From contig NZ_AEUX02000001.1 of the NCBI RefSeq assembly GCF_000188015.2, positions 186,001 through 250,000 of the forward strand: a stretch of 64,000 nt of DNA, written 5' to 3'. Under the pieces are notes generated by a model, which saw only the letters and a list, made by a program, of their open reading frames with translations, was not told the origin of the DNA and made no database searches. Below, piece by piece: positions 48,789 through 58,225 of the stretch (the first letter of the stretch is position 1; the number at the start of each line of letters is the position of its first letter). The stretch comes from Streptococcus ictaluri 707-05. Its GTDB lineage: Bacteria > Bacillota > Bacilli > Lactobacillales > Streptococcaceae. Made by a program: the position numbers and the translations under genes.

Positions 48789-50194
48789 TCAGTGCTAAAG
48801 AACTACAGTTTACTTATCTTAATAGCCAAGCTCCTTCTTGTCAAATAGCGGATTGTCAGATTGAGGCCGGGCGTTTTATTGTGCTTTGTGGCAAATCAGG
48901 CTCAGGGAAGTCAAGCTTTTTGAAGTTGGTTAATGGTTTAATTCCTGATTATTATTCCGGCACTTTAAGAGGCAAACTACGAGTAGCTAATTATCAGGCA
49001 GGTCAAGAAAGTGTCGAAACTTTTTCGAATCAAGTGGCATCTGTTTTTCAAAACCCAGCTAGTCAGTTTTTCTACCGTGAGGTTAAGCATGAGCCGGTAT
49101 TTCCTTGTGAAAATCAAGGTTTAGACCCTAAAGGCATTTTGGAAAGACTTGAGACTTTAGCCAATGACTTTCAGTTTCAAGACCTCTTAGAAGCGGACAT
49201 GCACACCTTGTCTGGAGGCCAAAAGCAACGCGTCGCTATTGCGACAGCATTGATGCAAGGCAGCCCCATTATGGTCTTTGATGAACCAACTGCTAACCTG
49301 GATAAAAAAGGCATTGAAACAGTTAGAGCCTATTTAAAACAGCTGAAAGAGTCCGGAAAAACTATTGTGATTGCAGAGCATCGCTTGCATTACTTGCTGG
49401 ATCTTGCAGATGACTTTTTCTATTTTGATAATGGCAGATTAGAAGCCACTTGGTCGCCAAAAGATATGCAGGCCTTGTCTAAGGAAGACCGTGAAAACTA
49501 TGGTTTGCGGCGAATGGATAGCTGCCCTTTGTTTGAAAATCATAAAAAGGTTTTGTCTAGACAAGATTCACTTGCTGGTGGGCTATTTATCGACAAGTTA
49601 AAGATAAAAGCTGGAAGTAAGGATTTGCTATCGATTAGTGAGATGGGCTTTGAAAGAGGACAAATCACGGGTATTCTTGGAGCTAACGGTATCGGTAAAT
49701 CGCAACTAGCAGCTTACTTGACAGGTGTTTTGGAAGACAAGGCATCAAGCATCTATCTAGACGGTAGCAAGCAAAGTGCTAAAGAACGCTTGGAAAAGAC
49801 CAGTCTTGTCATGCAAGACGTGACCTTGCAATTATTTGCGGAGTCTGTGGCTAAAGAAATCAATTTAGGACATAAAGAAGCCCCTCAAACACAACAAGTG
49901 GTTAGTCAATTGTCCTTAGATGCCTTACTGAAGCGCCATCCAGCCAGTCTTTCGGGTGGTGAACAACAGCGTGTCATGATTGCGGCCGGCCTTTTATCTG
50001 ATAAAGAAATCTTTATTTTTGATGAGCCAAGTAGTGGTTTGGACCTATTGCAAGTGAAGGCCCTAGCGGCTTTATTAAAAGAACTAAGACAAGAAGGAAA
50101 GGTAGTCATTCTTATTTCGCATGATGAGGAATTATTGGCAGAAACCTGTGACGCTTCTTATCAGTTGGAGCATTATCAGCTAACCCAAGCTTAG
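48749..50194 (+). CDS. siaH: ECF transporter ATPase with two nucleotide-binding domains
   Basis: This 481 aa fused A-A' ATPase has a first site with GKSGSGKSSFL and LSGGQKQRVA, and a second with GANGIGKSQLA and LSGGEQQRVM; Walker B segments are IMVFDEPTANLD and IFIFDEPSSGLD. The start is set at 48749 (7 bases after GGGGGA); upstream in-frame ATGs at 48704 and 48725 lie deeper inside siaG and lack sites. It is the last gene of the operon. Confidence 0.85.
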   Translation: MGFNDHSLHDASLISAKELQFTYLNSQAPSCQIADCQIEAGRFIVLCGKSGSGKSSFLKLVNGLIPDYYSGTLRGKLRVANYQAGQESVETFSNQVASVFQNPASQFFYREVKHEPVFPCENQGLDPKGILERLETLANDFQFQDLLEADMHTLSGGQKQRVAIATALMQGSPIMVFDEPTANLDKKGIETVRAYLKQLKESGKTIVIAEHRLHYLLDLADDFFYFDNGRLEATWSPKDMQALSKEDRENYGLRRMDSCPLFENHKKVLSRQDSLAGGLFIDKLKIKAGSKDLLSISEMGFERGQITGILGANGIGKSQLAAYLTGVLEDKASSIYLDGSKQSAKERLEKTSLVMQDVTLQLFAESVAKEINLGHKEAPQTQQVVSQLSLDALLKRHPASLSGGEQQRVMIAAGLLSDKEIFIFDEPSSGLDLLQVKALAALLKELRQEGKVVILISHDEELLAETCDASYQLEHYQLTQA

Positions 50195-50283
50195 TTTAGG
50201 AAATTAACGAGCTTTTATCTGAAAATATGACTAAACTCTTGTATAATAGTTACAAGAGTTTTTTTGTGGAAAGGATAATAGAG

Positions 50284-52299
50284 ATGAGATTAGAGGCACC
50301 CATTGCTGATTTGAAAGGGCTAGGACCCAAGTCGGCAGAGAAATTTCAAAAATTAGATATCTATCAGGTCAAAGATCTCTTGCTCTATTACCCTTTTCGT
50401 TATGAAGATTTCAAGAGCAAGTCAGTTTTTGAGTTGATGGATGGTGAAAAAGCTGTCATTACAGGTACCGTAGTGACACCGCCAAATGTGCAATATTACG
50501 GCTTTAAACGTAATCGTTTGAGTTTTAAACTCAAGCAAGGAGAGCTTGTCATTAGCGTCAGTTTCTTTAACCAACCTTACCTGCAAGACAAATTATCCTT
50601 AGATAGTCAAGTGGCTGTTTTTGGCAAATGGGATCAAAAAAAGGCAGCTTTAACGGGCATGAAGCTCTTGATGACTTTAGAAGATGAGCTGCAACCTGTT
50701 TATCATCTGGTCCAAGGCATTAGTCAATCTTCTTTATTGAAAGCCATTAAGTCAGCTTTTGATAGTGGGGCTCTTAACAGTTTGCCAGAGAATCTCCCTG
50801 ATGCTTTGCTTCAAAAATACCGATTGATGCCAAGACAAGAGGCTGTGTATGCCATGCATTTCCCTAAAGATTTGAAAGACTATAAGTTAGCTTTACGTCG
50901 GATCAAGTTTGAAGAACTCTTTTATTTTCAAATGAGACTTCAGGTCTTAAAAGTTAATCGGAAGAAGTCTGATCAGGGAGTCCTTATTGCTTATGATGCT
51001 TCTCAGGTTGAAGCTAAGTTACAGAGCCTTCCTTTTGAGCTAACAGGAGCACAAAAGCTGTCTTTACAGGAGATCTTAGCGGACATGAGTTCAGAAGGTC
51101 ACATGAATCGACTTTTACAAGGAGATGTGGGTTCTGGTAAGACAGTTGTCGCTGGGATGGCCATGTATGCTGCTTATACAGCAGGTTACCAGTCGGCCTT
51201 GATGGTTCCAACGGAAATTTTGGCTGAGCAGCATTACGACAGTCTTCACCAGCTTTTCCCAGATTTATCAATTGCGATTTTGACCTCAGGCATGAAAACA
51301 GCTGCTAAAAGAAGTGCCCTAGAAGCGATTGCGAGTGGCTCTGTTGATATGATTGTGGGAACACATGCTCTGATTCAAGGAGCTGTCCGCTACCATAAGC
51401 TAGGCTTAGTCATTACAGATGAGCAGCACCGTTTTGGGGTCAAGCAACGACGTGTTTTTCGAGAAAAAGGAGACAATCCTGACGTCTTAATGATGACTGC
51501 GACTCCCATTCCAAGGACTTTGGCTATTACGGCTTATGGTGAGATGGATGTGTCTATCATTAATGAATTGCCTGCAGGGCGTAAGCCAATTGTGACGCGG
51601 TGGGTCAAGCATAGCCAGTTTGAGACGGTTCTGACTTGGCTAAAAAAAGAACTGCAAGCAGGGGCACAAGTTTATGTCATTTCCCCTTTGATTGAAGAAT
51701 CAGAGGCTTTGGATCTTAAAAATGCCGTGGCTTTAGAAGAAGAACTTACGGCTTATTTTAAGGGGCAAGCTAAGGTGGCTTTGATGCATGGTAAGATGAA
51801 AGCCGAAGATAAGGATGCTATTATGCAAGCCTTTAAAGCTAAAGAGATTGACCTTTTGGTATCTACAACCGTTATTGAAGTCGGAGTGAACGTTCCAAAT
51901 GCCACAGTGATGCTGATTATGGATGCGGATCGATTTGGCTTGAGTCAATTACATCAGCTCAGAGGACGTGTGGGTCGTGGTCATAAGCAATCCTATGCTA
52001 TCTTGGTAGCTGATCCTAAGACTGATTCAGGAAAAGAGCGTATGACGATAATGACAAAGACTAGTGATGGGTTTGTCCTAGCTGAAGCTGATTTGAAGAT
52101 GCGGGGATCAGGTGATATCTTAGGGACACGTCAATCAGGACTTCCTGAATTTAAAACAGCTGATATTGTTGAAGATTATCCCATTTTAGAAGAGGCTAGA
52201 CGGGTGGCCAGTTACATTGTTTCAGATCCTGATTGGGCACAAGACTCAGAATGGCAAAGGATTGTCAATCATCTTGAGCTGACAGAAGGCTTTGACTAG
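50284..52299 (+). CDS. recG: ATP-dependent DNA helicase RecG
   Basis: Remodels stalled replication forks. It is 671 aa with start ATG 50284 behind GGAAAGGATA. The N-terminal wedge/OB domain comes first, then Walker A GDVGSGKTVVA near residue 285, DEQHRFG as the DEAH-type box, and C-terminal motif QLRGRVGRG. Length matches the family. Confidence 0.95.
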   Translation: MRLEAPIADLKGLGPKSAEKFQKLDIYQVKDLLLYYPFRYEDFKSKSVFELMDGEKAVITGTVVTPPNVQYYGFKRNRLSFKLKQGELVISVSFFNQPYLQDKLSLDSQVAVFGKWDQKKAALTGMKLLMTLEDELQPVYHLVQGISQSSLLKAIKSAFDSGALNSLPENLPDALLQKYRLMPRQEAVYAMHFPKDLKDYKLALRRIKFEELFYFQMRLQVLKVNRKKSDQGVLIAYDASQVEAKLQSLPFELTGAQKLSLQEILADMSSEGHMNRLLQGDVGSGKTVVAGMAMYAAYTAGYQSALMVPTEILAEQHYDSLHQLFPDLSIAILTSGMKTAAKRSALEAIASGSVDMIVGTHALIQGAVRYHKLGLVITDEQHRFGVKQRRVFREKGDNPDVLMMTATPIPRTLAITAYGEMDVSIINELPAGRKPIVTRWVKHSQFETVLTWLKKELQAGAQVYVISPLIEESEALDLKNAVALEEELTAYFKGQAKVALMHGKMKAEDKDAIMQAFKAKEIDLLVSTTVIEVGVNVPNATVMLIMDADRFGLSQLHQLRGRVGRGHKQSYAILVADPKTDSGKERMTIMTKTSDGFVLAEADLKMRGSGDILGTRQSGLPEFKTADIVEDYPILEEARRVASYIVSDPDWAQDSEWQRIVNHLELTEGFD

Positions 52300-52343
52300 T
52301 TGACCGTTGAGGACAAGGAAAAACGGTATTAAAGGAGATAAAC

Positions 52344-53261
52344 ATGAAGCAACAAGCAATAGGACAAACAGATTTAATGGCTTCTTCCATTATTTTAGGT
52401 TGTATGCGAATGGCTGCATTAGACCATCAAGAAGCTAAAAAGTTACTAGCTAAGGTCTTGGATTTGGGCATTAATATGATTGACCATGCTGATATCTATG
52501 GCAAAGGCGAATCTGAAAGTCGTTACCAACAAGCGGCCAAAGAGCTTGGGGTAAGTCGTGATCAAGTGATCTTACAAAGCAAGTGTGGGATTCGCCAAGG
52601 ATTTTTTGATTTTTCTAAAGACCATATTATAGCATCGGTCGAAGCAAGTTTAAGCCGTTTAGGGGCGGACTATTTAGACCTTTTATTGTTGCATCGCCCA
52701 GATGCCTTAGTGGAGCCAGAAGAAGTGGCTCAAGCTTTTGAACAGCTCAAAAAAGAAGGTAAGGTCAGACATTTTGGTTTAAGCAATCACAATCGCTTCC
52801 AGGTGGAACTGCTTCAATCCTATCTGGATGACCCATTAGTGGTTAATCAGATGCAATTGTCACCTGCTCATACACCCATGATTGATGCTGGTTTGAATGT
52901 TAACATGAAAACCGAGGCAGCTTTTGATAGGGATAATGGGATGATTGAGTATAGCCGTTTGAAAGGAATGACCCTACAAGCCTGGTCACCCTTTCAGATT
53001 GACTTAGCTAAAGGCCTTTTTGCAGGCCATCCTGATTACCAAGAATTAAACCAGACCATCTCTCGCTTAGCTAATCACTATGGGGTTTCTGATGAGGCAA
53101 TTGTGATTGCTTGGATTCTACGGCATCCTGCTAAAATACAGATGGTCGTTGGTTCCATGAATCCTGAACGTTGGGAAAAAATGGTGAAAGCTGATCACAT
53201 TACCTTATCTCGAGAAGAATGGTATGCTATCTATCGTAGCGCAGGAAACAGTCTACTGTAA
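52344..53261 (+). CDS. Aldo/keto reductase family oxidoreductase
   Basis: NAD(P)H-dependent reductase of unknown substrate, 305 aa. The catalytic tetrad is visible: Asp and Tyr in INMIDHADIYGKG, Lys in LQSKCGIR and His in LLLHRPDAL. It resembles the YdhF subgroup. It ends at a bidirectional terminator shared with the asparaginase gene. Confidence 0.9.
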   Translation: MKQQAIGQTDLMASSIILGCMRMAALDHQEAKKLLAKVLDLGINMIDHADIYGKGESESRYQQAAKELGVSRDQVILQSKCGIRQGFFDFSKDHIIASVEASLSRLGADYLDLLLLHRPDALVEPEEVAQAFEQLKKEGKVRHFGLSNHNRFQVELLQSYLDDPLVVNQMQLSPAHTPMIDAGLNVNMKTEAAFDRDNGMIEYSRLKGMTLQAWSPFQIDLAKGLFAGHPDYQELNQTISRLANHYGVSDEAIVIAWILRHPAKIQMVVGSMNPERWEKMVKADHITLSREEWYAIYRSAGNSLL

Positions 53262-53303
53262 AAAATATCCCTACTTACATATCATGCAAGTAGGGATATT
53301 TTT
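53260..53303. terminator. Bidirectional terminator
   Basis: AAAAAATATCCCTACTT pairs with AAGTAGGGATATTTTT across an 11-base loop, between two convergent genes. Confidence 0.85.
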
Positions 53304-53309
53304 ATCTCA

Positions 53310-54275
53310 TTATCCTTCGATATAGGCTTTTAAATCGGCACCAGTTAGCCCTGCATTTAGAGCAATTAAGAGTTTGAGGCGAGCTTTGGAAGCATTTAAT
53401 TCTTTAACAAACATGACGCCTAAATCTTGTAGCATGGCTCCTCCACCTTGGTAGCCATAAACTGGTTCGGCGATGCCGTTAAAACAACGAGAGACAAGGA
53501 CAACAGGGATACCAGCAGTAACTAGTTTTTGAATTTCAGCGACTGCCATAGGAGGGACATTTCCAGCACCTAAAGCCTCTATGACTAATCCTTGGATGGT
53601 ATCAGCAGTCAAGAGACTTAAGATACTCCCATCTCCCATACCAGCATAGGCTTTGATGATAGGGACGGTCCCTGCAACTGTTCGAATGTTGAAACGTACT
53701 CTTGGTTCGGCATTTTTAAAAAAGAGCAAATCATCTTTCATGATGACCCCGAGTGGTCCATGGGTAGGGGTTTGAAAGGTAGAAATATTTGTCGTGTGGG
53801 TTTTGGTCACATACTTGGCAGCATGGATTTCATCGTTCATAACGACCAATACCCCTTTGCCTTTAGCTTTATCGTGACTAGCCACTCTTAAGGCTGTTAG
53901 AAAGTTGTAGATACCGTCACTTCCAATCTCATTGGCTGATCGCATAGCCCCTGTGATGACAATTGGAACATCAAGAGGCAGGTCCATGGTATCTAAAAAA
54001 TAGGCAGTCTCTTCTAAGGTGTCTGTTCCATGAGTGATGACAATACCATCGTAATGGTCAATTTCCTCTTGGATTTTGTGGTACAGAGCTAGTATATGAT
54101 AAGGAGTGATGTGGGGACTTGGAAGATTTAAAAAATCCACAACGCTGAGGCGGATGTGGGTCAAATCAAGGCCAACTTGGTTCATAGGATTTATCTGATT
54201 GGGAAATACTTTGCCCGATTCATCTGATTGCATGGAGATGGTGCCACCGGTGTGCAAAACAAGGATTTCTTTCAT
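53310..54275 (-). CDS. ansA: L-asparaginase
   Basis: Hydrolyses asparagine to aspartate. It is 321 aa. The first catalytic Thr lies in HTGGTISM near residue 11, and the second Thr with Asp in THGTDTLEET near residue 82, followed by a Lys segment in the C-terminal half. There is no signal peptide, so it is of the cytoplasmic type I class. Confidence 0.93.
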   Translation of the reverse strand: MKEILVLHTGGTISMQSDESGKVFPNQINPMNQVGLDLTHIRLSVVDFLNLPSPHITPYHILALYHKIQEEIDHYDGIVITHGTDTLEETAYFLDTMDLPLDVPIVITGAMRSANEIGSDGIYNFLTALRVASHDKAKGKGVLVVMNDEIHAAKYVTKTHTTNISTFQTPTHGPLGVIMKDDLLFFKNAEPRVRFNIRTVAGTVPIIKAYAGMGDGSILSLLTADTIQGLVIEALGAGNVPPMAVAEIQKLVTAGIPVVLVSRCFNGIAEPVYGYQGGGAMLQDLGVMFVKELNASKARLKLLIALNAGLTGADLKAYIEG

Positions 54276-54347
54276 TTAATTAGCATACTTCTTTCGATTT
54301 TGTGATATAATCTATTCTATCATAAATAGAAGTGAGAACAGAAGGTT

Positions 54348-55736
54348 TTGACCATAAAAGCAGTCTTTTTCGATATTGATGGGACTCTCCTCAATGATCG
54401 TAAAAACGTCCAAAAAACGACTCAAAAAGCGATTCAACAATTAAAAAAACAAGGTATCATGGTGGGTCTAGCAACTGGTCGTGGACCTGGTTTTGTGCAA
54501 CCCTTTTTAGAAAATTTTGGCTTGGATTTTGCGGTCACTTATAATGGGCAATATATCTTAACCCGAGATAAGGTTCTTTATCAAAATCAATTGCCTAAAT
54601 CTATGATTTATAAGATTATTCGTTATGCCAGTGAAAAGAAAAGAGAAGTCTCTTTAGGGACGGCTTCAGGACTTGCGGGCTCTCGAATTATTGATATGGG
54701 TACCAGTCAATTTGGACAGGTGGTTAGTAGCATTGTTCCTAAAAGCATGGTCAAAACAGTTGAAAGTAGTTTTAAGAATCTAATTCGTCGAGTCAAGCCT
54801 CAGAGCTTTGATAATTTAGTAACCATCATGAGAGAACCTATTTATCAAATTGTTCTGGTGGCTTCAGCTGCTGAGACAGCTAAGATTCAAGAGAAGTTTC
54901 CTCATATCAAGATTACTAGAAGTAGCCCCTATTCTCTTGACTTGATTTCTATGGGGCAATCCAAAATCAAGGGTATCGAACGCTTAGGTGAGATGTACGA
55001 TTTTGACTTGTCCGAGGTCATGGCTTTTGGTGACTCAGATAATGATTTAGAAATGCTTGCAGGTGTAGGTGTTGGCGTTGCTATGGGAAATGCCGTTGAT
55101 GGGGTCAAGCTTGGTGCCCATTTTACGACAGATTCAAACAATAATGATGGGATTTCCAAGGCTTTAGCCCACTACGGCTTGATTCACTTTGATGTGGAGA
55201 AAAGCTTTAAAAGTCGAGATGATAACTTTAACAAGGTTAAAGATTTCCATCGCTTGATGGATGGTGATACCATTGAGACACCAAGAAGTTATGCCTTGCA
55301 AGAAGCTAGCTATCGATCAGCTTTCAAAGTCGAAGAACTAGTTGAGTTTCTTTACGCTGCCAGTCGAGGGGATAAGAATCAATTTACCCAATCTTTGATG
55401 GATATGCACTCAGCGATTGATAAAGCAGCTAGCAAGATCCTCTCTAAAGAACATTCAGAGTCTCCCTTGGTTGGTCAAGTGGATGCCTTAACGGACTTGC
55501 TCTATTTCACTTATGGATCTTTTGTCTTGATGGGAGTGGATCCACAGCCGATTTTTGAGACAGTTCATGAAGCCAATATGGGAAAAATTTTTCCTGATGG
55601 CAAAGCTCATTTTGATCCGGTTACCCATAAAATTCAAAAACCTGATGATTGGGAAGAACGTTATGCTCCTGAATCAGCTATCAAAAAAGAATTAGATAAG
55701 CAATTGCAGAAATCACTGCTACGCTTAGAAAAATAA
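54348..55736 (+). CDS. HAD-family Cof hydrolase fused to a MazG-like C-terminal domain
   Basis: This 462 aa protein starts at TTG (54348), close behind GAAGG; no ATG gives the conserved N-terminus. The HAD phosphatase spans about 1-270: nucleophile Asp in FFDIDGTLL, and GDSDNDLEML as motif IV. The remaining 190 residues (from about KSRDDNFNKVKDF) look like an all-helical MazG/NTP-pyrophosphohydrolase-like domain with acidic EELVEF and DALTDLLYF segments. The fusion suggests nucleotide clean-up, but the substrate is unknown. Its stop codon lies within the repeat flanking the insertion element. Confidence 0.85.
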   Translation: MTIKAVFFDIDGTLLNDRKNVQKTTQKAIQQLKKQGIMVGLATGRGPGFVQPFLENFGLDFAVTYNGQYILTRDKVLYQNQLPKSMIYKIIRYASEKKREVSLGTASGLAGSRIIDMGTSQFGQVVSSIVPKSMVKTVESSFKNLIRRVKPQSFDNLVTIMREPIYQIVLVASAAETAKIQEKFPHIKITRSSPYSLDLISMGQSKIKGIERLGEMYDFDLSEVMAFGDSDNDLEMLAGVGVGVAMGNAVDGVKLGAHFTTDSNNNDGISKALAHYGLIHFDVEKSFKSRDDNFNKVKDFHRLMDGDTIETPRSYALQEASYRSAFKVEELVEFLYAASRGDKNQFTQSLMDMHSAIDKAASKILSKEHSESPLVGQVDALTDLLYFTYGSFVLMGVDPQPIFETVHEANMGKIFPDGKAHFDPVTHKIQKPDDWEERYAPESAIKKELDKQLQKSLLRLEK

Positions 55737-55758
55737 CCTTGTCATTTGACAAGGTTAT
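55731..55758 (+). repeat. 28-base direct repeat, left copy (host terminator hairpin)
   Basis: A perfect hairpin (AACCTTGTC / GACAAGGTT) repeated exactly at 57544-57571. It starts at the last codons of the HAD gene. The two copies flank the insertion element and look like a target duplication of the host gene's terminator. Confidence 0.85.
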
Positions 55759-55853
55759 CAGATTGAAGACAAAGCCCTAGAAAAATGAATTTCTAGAGCT
55801 TTTTTGTTCGCTAAGAGTTATAATAAAGACAAGAATCTCTAGGAGGTCTCTCT

Positions 55854-57281
55854 ATGTTCCACAAAGAAAATCCGAACTAAAATCGTAATCAAGTTGGCTT
55901 TTATAGCTTAGATGAGTTGGTCCCTAAAGACCATCTCTTACGTCAAATTGACCAAACCATTGATTTCTCATTTATTTATGACTTAGTTGAAGATAGTTAT
56001 TGTGCTGATAATGGTCGTCCTAGTTTGGATCCCGTTATGTTGATTAAGATTCCTATGATTCAATGTCTGTTTGGCATTCGTTCTATGCGTCAAACTATCA
56101 AAGAAATTGAAGTCAATTTAGCTTACCGCTGGTTTCTTGGCTTGACTCTAGAAGATAAGGCGCCTCATTTCACAACATACGGCAAGAACTACAGCCGTCG
56201 TTTCCAAGATAAACAAGTCATTGAAGCCATCTTTTCTCATATTCTAGGTCTCTGCCTCAATGCTGGTTTGATTGATCCTACCGAAATCTTTGTGGATGGG
56301 ACTCATATCAAGGCAGCTGCTAATCATTACAAATACATCAACCAGGAAGTTGAGGCACAAGCTAAATTTATGAGTGACCAATTGGAGAAGGAAATTGCCA
56401 AAGATAGGGAGAAACACGGAAAAAAGTCCTTAAGGCTCGCCAAAGAAAAAGAGCCCGCAAGTAAGAAAATGTCTACAACAGACCCTGATAGTGGTTGGTT
56501 TCATAAAGGAGAGCATAAATAAGTCTTCGCTTATAACGCTCAAGTTGCTTGTGATAAACATGGTTGGGCATTGGGGTATAGTATTCACGCTGGAGATGTC
56601 CATGATAGTCAGGCATTTCCTGAACTCTTTGACAAGATTAAAGCATTGAACTCTCATTATCTCATTGCTGATTCTGGTTATAAAACCCCAAGCATCGCTC
56701 ATTACTTATTAACTCTAGGTGTCATACCAGTTTTTCCCTATACAAGACCTCATAGTAAAAAGGACCTGCTTCGGCCAAAAGAATTTATCTATGATGAGTA
56801 TTATGATGTCTATCTTTGTCCAGAAAACCAACCTTTGCACTATTCAACGACTAATCGAGACGGTTACCGTGAGTATAAAAACGGTCCAGCTATTTGTCAG
56901 ACTTGTGCTCTTTTATCAGTTTGTACCCAGTCGAAGAACCACCAAAAAGTCATCACACGTCATTTATGGAAAGATGACTTAGAAGTCTGCGAAGACATCC
57001 GACACCAACTAGGGATGAAAGAGCGTTATCAACAGCGTAAAGAGACTATTGAACGCTTGTTTGGGACAGCTAAAGAATACCATAACTTACGCTATACGAG
57101 ATTAAAAGGAAAGTCCAAAATGGGGGCAACCCTTGGGCTTACTTTAGCGTGTTTAAATCTGAAAAAATACAGCAAATGGATGGCTGGAATAGCCTTATTT
57201 CTTTGCCTGAAAGTTGCCAAAATGAGGCAAATCATCATAATGATAGTAAAAGAAAAAGTCATTTATTGCTACTTTCCTTAG
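55854..57281 (+). pseudogene. IS1182-family transposase with two in-frame stops
   Basis: About 475 codons, ATG 55854 behind AGGAGG. It is interrupted by TAA at codon 9 (55878-55880) and by TAA at 56520-56522, with the same frame open on both sides (HK then VFAYNAQVA). Recognisable parts are the N-terminal LVPKDHLLRQID domain, the catalytic Asp in IFVDGTHIKA, the Asp in YLIADSGYKTP and the Glu in KETIERLFGTAKEYH, which is the DDE set of this family. Both stops fit CAA to TAA changes. It cannot make a full enzyme. Confidence 0.9.
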
Positions 57282-57543
57282 GTGCTGTCGGAGGTAGGTT
57301 AAACAGTCAGGGGAGTGACTGTTTAAGAAAAGCAAAGAATTCCATACCTAACTGTCGAGCCTAAGGTCTCGTCAGTTCTGAGTGTCTAAAATCTTGTTAT
57401 TAAAGGGATTTTAGACACTTTCAGCACGGCGGAAGTAGCATCAACCAGCTCGCTATCGCTCGCAGAAATAGGATATTTAGTAAATCCCTTGCAAAGCTGC
57501 TTACCCTATTGGTAACAGGGACATGGGGTTTGTCTACAGCCTG
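57282..57543 (+). other. Structured non-coding right end of the IS
   Basis: About 260 bases with several nested pairings: GTGCTG with CAGCAC closing a central domain, AACTG-CGAG with CTCG-CAGTT, AGTGTCTAAAATC with GATTTTAGACACT and TTAAACAGTCA with TGACTGTTTAA. The same fold is kept in the remnant at 60458-60727. Confidence 0.6.
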
Positions 57544-57571
57544 AAATAACCTTGTCATTTGACAAGGTTAT
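57544..57571 (+). repeat. 28-base direct repeat, right copy
   Basis: Identical to 55731-55758. It carries the T run of the original terminator, so this copy is the complete one and also lies downstream of uspA on the opposite strand. Confidence 0.85.
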
Positions 57572-57579
57572 TTTGTGCT

Positions 57580-58032
57580 TTATAAGGTTTTGTTTTGGTC
57601 ACGAACTACTAACAAATCAACTTTGGCATTACGTAAAATGTATTCAGAAGAAGAACCGATTAGCAAGCGTTCAAAAGTGTTGAGTCCGGTCGCTCCAACC
57701 ATAATCAGATCAACTTTTTCGCGATCTGGAATATCGTGAGCGAGAAGGGTTTTAGGATTACCAAATTCAATGATTTGGGTGACATCAAGAAGTCCGGCAG
57801 CACGAGCTTGTTTTTCATAATCAGCTAGGACACCCTTAGCTTCTTCTTCTAGTTTTTCATAGATGTAAGTATCAAAGGTTGCTACACTTTGAAGAGCACG
57901 TGTGTCAATGACATGAGCTAAAAGTAAGGCTGCGCCGTTTCGAAGAGCCACATTGACCCCTTTGTTAAAGGCGAGTTCGGACTCATAAGACCCATCAATG
58001 GCGACGAGGATACGTTCATATTTTTGTGACAT
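57580..58032 (-). CDS. Universal stress protein family, ATP-binding type
   Basis: This 150 aa protein has a Rossmann-like UspA fold with ILVAIDGSYESELAF at the start. The ATP loop GATGLNTFERLLIGSSS is the G-2X-G-9X-G(S) signature of the nucleotide-binding subgroup. It is on the minus strand between the IS and an aminotransferase gene. Role taken to be stress survival, from the family. Confidence 0.88.
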   Translation of the reverse strand: MSQKYERILVAIDGSYESELAFNKGVNVALRNGAALLLAHVIDTRALQSVATFDTYIYEKLEEEAKGVLADYEKQARAAGLLDVTQIIEFGNPKTLLAHDIPDREKVDLIMVGATGLNTFERLLIGSSSEYILRNAKVDLLVVRDQNKTL

Positions 58033-58225
58033 AAGATTGCCCTCCTTAACAGATTCAGTTGAAGCACTTCTTTTATGATAAGTCTATTATACTCCTTTTT
58101 TAAGAATTATGAAAGCGTTTTAATATCTTTTCTGAAATAAAATGACCACACGTCTTAGTATGGGAAAATTCTTTCTATTTTAAATTATTTGGTTTATAAT
58201 ATGGTTTACGAGGTAAAAATTGACT

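Larger units (their letters stand above)
55759..57543 (+). mobile_element. IS1182-like insertion sequence, decayed
   Basis: About 1785 bases between two 28-base direct repeats. The ends are imperfect inverted repeats: CAGATTGAAGACAAAGCCC on the left and, read inward from the right, CAGGCTGTAGACAAACCCC (15 of 19 match). A terminator-like hairpin CTAGAAA/TTTCTAG follows the left end. The transposase runs 55854-57281. About 260 non-coding, structured bases follow it. The element is dead because the transposase has stops. Confidence 0.85.

Noticed and set aside
57149..57364. Out-of-frame ORF over the transposase end
   Set aside because: Overlaps the real transposase frame and the structured right end; no ribosome site.
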